Below are positions 56,879-64,000 of a DNA stretch of 64,000 nucleotides, one piece after another. The stretch is from Anoxybacillus mongoliensis. GTDB lineage: Bacteria > Bacillota > Bacilli > Bacillales > Anoxybacillaceae. The stretch spans positions 1 through 64,000 of the forward strand of contig NZ_JACHEQ010000005.1 of the NCBI RefSeq assembly GCF_014201515.1, given 5' to 3'. The notes beneath the pieces were generated by a model. That model did no database searches. It was not told the origin of the DNA and saw only the letters and a program-made list of their open reading frames with translations. A program made the translations under genes and the position numbers. Position 1 is the stretch's first letter; each line of letters begins with the position of its first letter.

Positions 56879-56992
56879 GTTTAATAGCCCCTTTTATTGA
56901 TATGGATATTTTTGTATGAGTTGAAATTCCTCACCTTTTTATATTAACATAAAAATCCAATATACATTTGTAAATTTTTAAGAAGGTGTTGC

Positions 56993-57379
56993 ATGACATT
57001 GAATAACATCGTTACGTTCTTTCGTTTTATTGTTGTTGGAGTGAGTAATACACTTGTGGACTTTTTTGTATTTTTTTCCCTTGTAGCACTTGGTATGCCG
57101 TATATGTGGGCTCAAATATTTGGATATAGTGTAGGTGTAATGAATAGCTATATTTGGAATCGTTCGTGGACGTTTCGAGCAAAAGGAGCGATTATGAAAC
57201 CATTTTTTTGCTTTTTAGTTGTAAACGTCTGCTCTCTTATGGTTACAATCGCTATTTTACATGTGTGTAAAGAAGGCTTGCCCATTTTTTGGGGTAAAAT
57301 GATAGCGACAATGAGTGGAATAGCAATCAATTGGTTCGGTATCCGTATGTGGGTATTTTCTACAAAAAGTGTGTCGTAA
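56993..57379 (+). CDS. GtrA-family membrane protein
   Basis: A 128-residue protein with four hydrophobic segments. FRFIVVGVSNTLVDFFVFFS and the central YSVGVMNSYIWNRSWTFRAK match GtrA/DPMS3, flippase-like proteins that move lipid-linked sugars in wall glycosylation. No glycosyltransferase partner is adjacent. The stop lies inside the terminator stem. Confidence 0.9.
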   Translation: MTLNNIVTFFRFIVVGVSNTLVDFFVFFSLVALGMPYMWAQIFGYSVGVMNSYIWNRSWTFRAKGAIMKPFFCFLVVNVCSLMVTIAILHVCKEGLPIFWGKMIATMSGIAINWFGIRMWVFSTKSVS

Positions 57380-57400
57380 AGATAAATGACACACTTTTTT
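57364..57400 (+). terminator. Intrinsic terminator
   Basis: AAAAAGTGTGTC-GTAAAGATAAAT-GACACACTTTTTT, overlapping the gtrA-like stop. Confidence 0.8.
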
Positions 57401-57480
57401 GATTATTAAGAAAATTGTTTGTTTTTTTACATCAATATGTTATATTTATGTTAGTAAATATAACATAGGGGGTTAGGTGT

Positions 57481-58842
57481 ATGTTCTTATTAAGTAAGAG
57501 GTTGAAAGGAGAAGAGGGAAAAGAGGAGAAGCAAAATGAGACGTTAAGTCAAATTGAAGTGGCGGTTGATCAATTAAAAGCCGTTGTTGAACAAATGAAA
57601 TTAGCTGCTAGTTCACTTCATCACACATCTCATGCCACTCAGCAAAGTACAGGACAACTTGTTGATCATTTGGAAAGAACGGTAGGTTATGCGTTGCAAG
57701 TGGAAGAAAAGACGAAAGTGATTGAGGAGTCAGCATTGAAGGTTTCCGATGTTTCTCGTCGCATTCATGAGTACAGTGAAGCTTCCTATAATGAGCTTCT
57801 TGACGCTTGGAATTCATTACAAAAACTTCAGTATGACATGAACGATTTGCGAACGAGTCATCACGCCTTGATTCAGCAAATGGAGTTGTTAGTCAAACAG
57901 TCGCAAGAAATTCATCACATTTTGTCAACGATTGCCTCGATTTCGCAAAAAACGAGTATTTTAGCTCTAAATGCAAATATTGAATCGGCACGTGCAGGTG
58001 AGCATGGTAGAGGATTTTCAGTTGTTGCGAACGAAGTGGGAAAATTAGCAAACCAAACATCAATGGCTGTAGAACAAACAAGAAATATTTTGTCTTCCAT
58101 TCAATCGGGAATCCATTGTACGATGAGGATGGTAGAAGTGGAGAATGGGCAAATCGAGAGCGGATCGAGTGAAATGAACCGTGTATTATCTCTTATGGTT
58201 GGGTTTAAAGAACGGTTGCATGATATGACCGCGTTGGCACACGAATCGTCACAATCTGTTGAGGGGCAGACAGCAAGTGTACAAGAAATTTCAGCGTTAC
58301 TTGAATATATTTCAGGGGTGGTATCGGAAAATAAAAACCATGCGCATGAAGTAGCGAAACATATGGATATACAGTATGAAAACATCGGGCGAATGCTAAA
58401 AGTCAATGAAGCGATTGAAAAAATATCAAATGAGTTACAAACAATGGTGAAACAAAATGAACATGAAAGAACGTTCTCAACGGACTTGCGTGTCATTGAA
58501 CAGATGAAAGAAAAGCTTACATCGTTTGTTCGCTCTTACCCGTTTAATCGTTTGGACGTGAGTGAGCATGAAGTATATTTAGATGAATTTTTACACGTAA
58601 ACGAAAATGTCGAAGCTGTTTGGTCCAATCGAATCGACGGGACGTTTATTTACTCGAACCCTCCGGCTGGTCTCGTAAATGCGAAAGCAAGACCGTGGTT
58701 CGTTGAGGCAACTAAAGGCAATGTGTACGTTTCTTCCGTATACACGTCAGCATTGACAAAACGTCCATGTTTAACGATTTCAGCACCGATTGTGCAAGAA
58801 GGTGACGTCGTTGGAGTTGTCGGGATCGATTTATCTGTGTAA
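57481..58842 (+). CDS. Soluble chemoreceptor with C-terminal Cache-like sensor
   Basis: A 453-residue methyl-accepting protein without transmembrane helices. The signalling tip is in SQKTSILALNANIESARAGE and GRGFSVVANEVGKLANQTS, between long coiled coils (residues 20-330). The C-terminal 110 residues (AVWSNRIDGTFIYSNPPAGL, ARPWFVEATKGNVYVSSVYT, VVGVVGIDLSV) form a Cache/PDC-like ligand domain, which in normal receptors is extracellular and N-terminal. The reversed, cytosolic layout suggests sensing of an internal metabolite. Confidence 0.88.
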   Translation: MFLLSKRLKGEEGKEEKQNETLSQIEVAVDQLKAVVEQMKLAASSLHHTSHATQQSTGQLVDHLERTVGYALQVEEKTKVIEESALKVSDVSRRIHEYSEASYNELLDAWNSLQKLQYDMNDLRTSHHALIQQMELLVKQSQEIHHILSTIASISQKTSILALNANIESARAGEHGRGFSVVANEVGKLANQTSMAVEQTRNILSSIQSGIHCTMRMVEVENGQIESGSSEMNRVLSLMVGFKERLHDMTALAHESSQSVEGQTASVQEISALLEYISGVVSENKNHAHEVAKHMDIQYENIGRMLKVNEAIEKISNELQTMVKQNEHERTFSTDLRVIEQMKEKLTSFVRSYPFNRLDVSEHEVYLDEFLHVNENVEAVWSNRIDGTFIYSNPPAGLVNAKARPWFVEATKGNVYVSSVYTSALTKRPCLTISAPIVQEGDVVGVVGIDLSV

Positions 58843-58846
58843 GAGG

Positions 58847-58880
58847 CAGTAAGCCGGCTAGTATATCAGCTGGCTTACTG
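58847..58880. terminator. Bidirectional terminator
   Basis: CAGTAAGCC-G-GCT-AGTATATC-AGC-T-GGCTTACTG between the convergent chemoreceptor and gltC. Confidence 0.8.
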
Positions 58881-59774
58881 GTATTGATCTAACATGGTGA
58901 AAAATTGTTTTACAAATTGATAAAATACGTTGACAGACGGTGCAAGTTCATATTTAGGTAAAATAATGCCGACATTGCGGCGGACGAGTGGAAGTTCAAC
59001 CGGTACTTTGACTGTATAACGGGGTGTTGTTTCGTAAAATGTGCTTTCTGGCAACAAAGTAACGCCAATCCCTGCCGAGACAAGTCCTTTAATTGCATCT
59101 AAATCTTCTCCTTCTGACGAAATGATTGGAGAAAAGCCGGCTTGTTTGCAAGCATCTTCAACAATTTTACGCAAAATAAATCCTTCTGGAAACATGACAA
59201 AAGGCTCATGTCGTAATTCGCTTAAAGCAATGCTTCGTTTTTGATTAAGTGGATGATCTGTCGGAATGAGTGCGGCGAACGACTCGGTAAATAAAATATC
59301 GCCTTGAATGCCTTTTTCTTCTGTTGGTACAGGGCCTAAAAAAGCTAAATCAATTTCTCGTTTTTTTACTGCCTCGATTAAAAACTTATAAGAACCTTGG
59401 CGTAAATGGAAAGAAATGTGCGGGTGTTGTTGCTTAAATGTTGAAATGACCATCGGCATCGTGTAACTTGCAAGACTTGTTGGAAAGCCGATTTTAATTG
59501 TTCCTCGTTCGGGATCTAAATATTCTTCAATTTGTTGTTTCGCATAGTCAATCGCTTTTAACGCTGATTCAATATGTTGTAAAAAGTGGCGTCCGATCGG
59601 TGTTAATTTCACATTCCTTCCTTCTCGTTCAAATAACTTGACCCCAAGTTCATCCTCTAAGTTTGCAATTTGACGACTGACAGCAGATTGCGCAACATGC
59701 AATGCTTCAGCGGCTTCTGACACATGTTCCCGTTTGGCAACTTCCGTGAAATAGATCAATTGCCTTAACTCCAT
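58875..59774 (-). CDS. gltC: LysR-type regulator GltC
   Basis: A 299-residue regulator from the ATG at 59774 (AGAGGTGG upstream; a GTG at 59783 would lie inside that site). The winged helix is HVSEAAEALHVAQSAVSRQI. The effector domain follows (GTIKIGFPTSLASYTMPMVI). It is divergent from the glutamate synthase large subunit gene, exactly as in B. subtilis, where GltC activates gltAB when 2-oxoglutarate is plentiful and is inhibited by glutamate through RocG. Confidence 0.93.
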   Translation of the reverse strand: MELRQLIYFTEVAKREHVSEAAEALHVAQSAVSRQIANLEDELGVKLFEREGRNVKLTPIGRHFLQHIESALKAIDYAKQQIEEYLDPERGTIKIGFPTSLASYTMPMVISTFKQQHPHISFHLRQGSYKFLIEAVKKREIDLAFLGPVPTEEKGIQGDILFTESFAALIPTDHPLNQKRSIALSELRHEPFVMFPEGFILRKIVEDACKQAGFSPIISSEGEDLDAIKGLVSAGIGVTLLPESTFYETTPRYTVKVPVELPLVRRNVGIILPKYELAPSVNVFYQFVKQFFTMLDQYQ

Positions 59775-59795
59775 TTCTTCCACCTCTTGTTATCG

Positions 59796-59810
59796 TTCTC
59801 AAAATGAGAT
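59796..59810. promoter_or_regulatory. Putative GltC box
   Basis: TTCTCAAAATGAGAT, a near-perfect dyad (ATCTC-N5-GAGAA on the other strand), lies 22 bases before gltC and about 84 before gltA. It fits the T-N11-A LysR-type pattern and, from memory, the GltC box of B. subtilis. Confidence 0.6.
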
Positions 59811-59893
59811 GAATATTATCTAAATTATATATTGTTTGTATGATTATTGAAATCTACAATTATACATACATGATGACGGAATGGGGGATTCAT

Positions 59894-62800
59894 ATGAGAG
59901 GTTTACCAAAAGCACAAGGATTGTACTGTCCGCAGTTTGAACATGATGCATGTGGGATCGGTTTGTATGCTCACTTAAAAGGTGAAGCTTCTCATCATAT
60001 TGTAAAGCAAGGTCTTCATATGCTACGCCAATTGGAACATCGCGGCGGTCAAGGAAGCGACCCGCAAACAGGTGACGGAGCTGGAATCATGGTGCAAATT
60101 CCTGATGATTATTTTCGATCCGTTTGTTCATTTTCACTCCCCGCAAAAGGACGTTACGGAGTAGGGATGGTTTTCTTTTTTGAACATGATGAGCAAAAGA
60201 GGGGAATGTTGGAACAGCAAATTCATGATATTGTCCATGAAGAAGGGCAGACGTTACTTGGATGGCGAGATGTACCTGTTGATGTCGAAAAACTTGGAAC
60301 ATTAGCAAAACAAAGTCGTCCATTTATTCGACAGCTTTTTGTGGCAGCGGGCGATGATGTAACCGATGAGCAACATTTTGAACGTAAATTATACGTCATT
60401 CGTAAACGAGCGGAAAAGCTAGTGAAAAACAATGAATATTATTTTGCTAGTTTATCAAGCCGCACAATTGTTTACAAAGGACTAGTCACCCCTGAGCAAC
60501 TAGATGCCTTTTATATCGATTTACAAGATGAGCGATTTCGTTCGGCGTTTGCGCTCGTTCACTCGCGCTTTAGCACGAACACGTTCCCGAGTTGGGAGCG
60601 GGCACATCCGAACCGCTATTTAATTCATAACGGAGAGATTAACACGTTGCGCGGCAATATTCATTGGATGATGGCGCGCGAAAAACAATTTTCATCACCT
60701 GTTTTTGGTGAAGATTTACAAAAAGTACTTCCGATTTTAGATACGAACGGAAGCGATTCTTCCATGCTCGATAATGCGTTTGAGTTTTTTGTGTTAGCTG
60801 GAAAATCGCTCGCTGAAACAGCGATGATGCTCATTCCGGAGCCGTGGTATTGGGATGAAGAAATGGATGATCATAAAAAAGCATTTTATGAATATTATAG
60901 CTGTCTTATGGAGCCGTGGGACGGTCCGACGGCCATTGTGTTCACAAACGGAAAACAAATTGGTGGCATTTTAGATCGAAACGGTCTTCGTCCAGCTCGT
61001 TACTATGTGACAAAAGATGACTATATTATTTTTTCATCGGAAGTTGGAGTAATTGATGTAGCTCCGGAAAACATTTTATACAAAGAACGATTAAGCCCTG
61101 GAAAAATGCTTTTTATTGATTTTGAACAAGGGCGAATCATTTCTGATGAAGAAATAAAAAGTCAAATCGCCAATGAACGACCATATCGTCAATGGGTAAA
61201 TGAACAGATGATTTCTGTTGACGAATGTGCAGAAGATGAGCAGGAACAACCGTTTGACAACCTTTTGACATGGCAAAAAGCGTTTGGATATACGTATGAA
61301 GATGTCGAAAAAACAATTATTCCAATTGCGAAGGAAGGAAAAGATCCGACTGGGGCGATGGGGAACGATACGCCGTTAGCGGTTTTATCCGATCGACCGC
61401 AAAGTTTATTTAACTATTTTAAGCAACTGTTTGCACAAGTGACAAATCCGCCGATCGATGCGATTCGTGAATATATCGTTACATCCACAGTTACGTTGCT
61501 TGGAAAAGAAGGAGATTTGTTAAACCTAGATGCATCTTCGGCTCGTCGCATTCGATTAGAGTCACCAATAATCACGAACAAACAATTAAAAGCAGTTCGA
61601 ATGAGTCCGTATCGTGAATTTGTTAGTGTGACGTTGTCAACAGTTTTTACACATAGTTTAGAAGAAGCGCTGGATGAATTATGTGAAGCGGCGGATGAAG
61701 CGATTGCTTCTGGTGTGACGTTGCTTATTTTATCAGACCGTTGCATAAACGAACAACGTGTAGCCATTCCATCACTCCTTGCGGTCAGTGCTTTACATCA
61801 ACATCTCGTTCGAACAGGAACACGTACGAAAGTGAGTTTAATCGTGGAAACTGGAGAAGCGCGTGAAGTGCATCATTTTGCGGCGTTAATCGGCTATGGG
61901 GCAGATGCCATCAATCCATATTTGGTATTTGCGACTATTCGAGAAGCGATTGAAAAAGGAGTGCTTCATTCCACATACGAAAAAGCAGTCGAAACGTACA
62001 AAAAAGCAGCGACAGACGGTGTTGTCAAAGTGATGTCTAAAATGGGCATTTCCACGGTGCAAAGTTATCGCGGAGCGCAAATTTTTGAAGCGATCGGTAT
62101 CGGGAATGATGTCATCGATCAATACTTTACCGGCACAGCATCACAAATTGGTGGAATTGGTTTGAATGAAATTGCCCAAGAAGCAAAGATGCGTCATATG
62201 CAAGCGTTCCACACATCTTATGATCAAACATTAGATTCTGGAAGTGAATTGCAATGGCGTAAAAACGGTGAACATCATGCGTTTAATCCGAAAACGATTC
62301 ATACGTTACAATGGGCATGTCGAAAAAATGACTATGAGTTATTTAAACAATACTCAAACATGGCGAATGAAGAACAACTAACGTTTTTGCGCAATTTGTT
62401 TGAGTTTGACGAAACGCGTACGCCTATTCCGATTGAAGAAGTTGAACCGGTAGAAGCGATCGTCCGTCGCTTTAAAACAGGAGCGATGTCATACGGTTCT
62501 TTGAGCGAAGAAGCTCATGAGGCGCTTGCGATTGCGATGAATCGCATCGGTGGAAAGAGCAATAGCGGAGAAGGTGGCGAAGATCCGCGACGCTATGTAC
62601 AAGATGAAAATGGTGACTTCCGTCGCAGTGCGATTAAGCAAGTCGCATCCGGTCGTTTCGGTGTGAAAAGTCATTATTTAGTTCATGCGGATGAACTGCA
62701 AATTAAAATGGCGCAAGGAGCGAAACCGGGAGAAGGGGGACAACTTCCTGCGAATAAAGTATATCCGTGGATCGGAAAAGTGCGCGGCTCCACGCCGGGT

Positions 62801-64000
62801 GTAGAACTTATTTCACCGCCGCCGCACCATGACATATACTCTATCGAAGATTTAGCGCAACTCATTTACGACTTGAAAAATGCGAATCGTCATGCGCGCA
62901 TTAGCGTGAAGCTTGTTGCAAAATCTGGTGTTGGTACGATTGCTGCGGGAGTAGCTAAAGGCGGTGCAGACGTCATCGTCATTAGCGGATATGACGGCGG
63001 TACAGGTGCTTCACCGAAAACGAGCATTAAACATGCGGGGGTTCCTTGGGAACTCGGTTTAGCTGAGACGCACCAGACGCTCATGTTAAACGGACTGCGC
63101 GATCGCGTCGTATTAGAAACAGATGGAAAATTAATGACTGGTCGCGATGTTGTCATGGCTGCGTTATTTGGCGCTGAAGAGTTTGGTTTTGCAACAGCTC
63201 CACTTGTCGTTTTAGGATGTGTCATGATGCGCGTTTGTCATTTAGATACGTGCCCAGTCGGTGTAGCGACGCAAAATCCAGAACTGCGGGCAAAATTTAC
63301 AGGAAAGCCAGAACATATTGTAAACTTCATGTATTTTGTCGCTCAAGAAGTGCGTGAGATGATGGCGCAACTCGGGTTCCGTACGATCGACGAAATGGTT
63401 GGACGGGTAGACGTGTTAAAAGTAAGCGAGCGGGCAAAGCGACATTGGAAAGCGAAACATCTTGATTTATCGAGACTGTTGTATCAAGTGGAAGGATCGC
63501 GCACGTTTTCTAAATCGTACGACCACCGTGTTGAGCAAACGTTAGATTATGAAACTATTTTGCCAGCTGTACAGAAAGCAATAGAGGAGAAAGAGCCTGT
63601 GCAATTGCACGTACGCATTAACAACGTGCAGCGAACTGTCGGTGCGATCGTCGGGAGCGAAATATCGAAACGATACGGGGAAGAAGGTCTCCCAGAAGAT
63701 ACGATTCAACTAAGTTTTCACGGTTCAGCAGGACAAAGTTTTGCGGCGTTCGTGCCAAAAGGAATGACGATGACATTAGTCGGTGATGCGAACGATTATG
63801 TCGGTAAAGGTTTATCAGGGGGAAAAGTAATCATTCGACCGCCGCATGAAGCGACGTTTGCATGCAACGATCAAGTCATTATTGGAAACGTTGCGTTTTA
63901 CGGTGCAACAAGCGGTGAAGCGTACATTCGTGGTCGGGCTGGCGAACGTTTTTGCGTTCGAAATAGCGGCGTTCACGCAGTTGTTGAAGGTGTTGGGGAT
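59894..64000 (+). CDS. gltA: Glutamate synthase large subunit, 3' end outside window
   Basis: The frame from the ATG at 59894 stays open to the window edge, giving 1369 residues of an expected 1500 or so. The class II glutaminase Cys is in [14 protein letters not shown], after a short propeptide. Further along are [15 protein letters not shown], the FMN domain ([54 protein letters not shown]), the iron-sulfur region with [18 protein letters not shown], and the beginning of the GXGXG domain. It makes glutamate from glutamine and 2-oxoglutarate with the small subunit, presumably just beyond the edge. Confidence 0.97.
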   Translation, partial: MRGLPKAQGLYCPQFEHDACGIGLYAHLKGEASHHIVKQGLHMLRQLEHRGGQGSDPQTGDGAGIMVQIPDDYFRSVCSFSLPAKGRYGVGMVFFFEHDEQKRGMLEQQIHDIVHEEGQTLLGWRDVPVDVEKLGTLAKQSRPFIRQLFVAAGDDVTDEQHFERKLYVIRKRAEKLVKNNEYYFASLSSRTIVYKGLVTPEQLDAFYIDLQDERFRSAFALVHSRFSTNTFPSWERAHPNRYLIHNGEINTLRGNIHWMMAREKQFSSPVFGEDLQKVLPILDTNGSDSSMLDNAFEFFVLAGKSLAETAMMLIPEPWYWDEEMDDHKKAFYEYYSCLMEPWDGPTAIVFTNGKQIGGILDRNGLRPARYYVTKDDYIIFSSEVGVIDVAPENILYKERLSPGKMLFIDFEQGRIISDEEIKSQIANERPYRQWVNEQMISVDECAEDEQEQPFDNLLTWQKAFGYTYEDVEKTIIPIAKEGKDPTGAMGNDTPLAVLSDRPQSLFNYFKQLFAQVTNPPIDAIREYIVTSTVTLLGKEGDLLNLDASSARRIRLESPIITNKQLKAVRMSPYREFVSVTLSTVFTHSLEEALDELCEAADEAIASGVTLLILSDRCINEQRVAIPSLLAVSALHQHLVRTGTRTKVSLIVETGEAREVHHFAALIGYGADAINPYLVFATIREAIEKGVLHSTYEKAVETYKKAATDGVVKVMSKMGISTVQSYRGAQIFEAIGIGNDVIDQYFTGTASQIGGIGLNEIAQEAKMRHMQAFHTSYDQTLDSGSELQWRKNGEHHAFNPKTIHTLQWACRKNDYELFKQYSNMANEEQLTFLRNLFEFDETRTPIPIEEVEPVEAIVRRFKTGAMSYGSLSEEAHEALAIAMNRIGGKSNSGEGGEDPRRYVQDENGDFRRSAIKQVASGRFGVKSHYLVHADELQIKMAQGAKPGEGGQLPANKVYPWIGKVRGSTPGVELISPPPHHDIYSIEDLAQLIYDLKNANRHARISVKLVAKSGVGTIAAGVAKGGADVIVISGYDGGTGASPKTSIKHAGVPWELGLAETHQTLMLNGLRDRVVLETDGKLMTGRDVVMAALFGAEEFGFATAPLVVLGCVMMRVCHLDTCPVGVATQNPELRAKFTGKPEHIVNFMYFVAQEVREMMAQLGFRTIDEMVGRVDVLKVSERAKRHWKAKHLDLSRLLYQVEGSRTFSKSYDHRVEQTLDYETILPAVQKAIEEKEPVQLHVRINNVQRTVGAIVGSEISKRYGEEGLPEDTIQLSFHGSAGQSFAAFVPKGMTMTLVGDANDYVGKGLSGGKVIIRPPHEATFACNDQVIIGNVAFYGATSGEAYIRGRAGERFCVRNSGVHAVVEGVGD

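Overview
The window reads as chromosome of a thermophilic, spore-forming member of the Bacillaceae, closest in style to Anoxybacillus or Geobacillus. The evidence is a three-gene GerA-type spore germinant receptor operon, GltC/GltA, the CsoR-CopA-CopZ copper operon, purine-rich ribosome binding sites and many short hairpin terminators. The species is an inference. No rRNA, tRNA or CRISPR array was seen.

Bases 1-25400 are an accessory, defence-rich region. It opens with an IS630-type transposase fragment. Next comes an AT-rich restriction-modification module: McrB-like and McrC-like genes converge on a C5 cytosine methyltransferase across a perfect palindrome. An IS21 remnant and a complete-looking IS6-like transposase follow. 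At 7293-12206 lies a 1637-residue SF1 helicase fused to an MTES_1575-type nuclease. Behind a hairpin and a promoter-like element sits a tightly overlapping four-gene operon (12387-19486): an AddA-like helicase without nuclease domain, an AddB-like protein that keeps the four-cysteine iron-sulfur staple but shows no nuclease motifs, a second UvrD-type helicase, and a PC4/YdbC-type single-strand DNA binding protein with a C-terminal extension. A GmrSD-like DUF262/DUF1524 gene, an orphan HicB, IS200/IS605-like scars, a TPR protein, a metallopeptidase and a HepT-MntA toxin-antitoxin pair with a frameshifted toxin complete the island. The SF1-nuclease gene plus the four-gene operon is the best candidate for an undescribed anti-phage or DNA-processing system.

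Bases 25400-46970 are mostly core functions: KatG with Fur/PerR-like boxes, undecaprenyl-diphosphate phosphatase, maltose acetyltransferase, a radical SAM/SPASM protein, the ger operon, an aldo-keto reductase, a polysaccharide deacetylase, sucrose-6-phosphate hydrolase, a TspO-like membrane protein, a two-component system with a VTT-domain protein, and csoR-copA-copZ under a visible CsoR-like operator.

Bases 46970-64000 begin with a structured, GC-rich scar region, then a multicopper oxidase fused to a C39-like peptidase domain (copper theme continued), a PrcB-like lipoprotein, a CrtI-like desaturase divergent from a photolyase, an aldehyde dehydrogenase, an AEC transporter with a probable C-terminal frameshift, a GyrI-like protein, GtrA, a soluble chemoreceptor with a C-terminal sensor domain, and GltC divergent from the glutamate synthase large subunit, which runs off the right edge.
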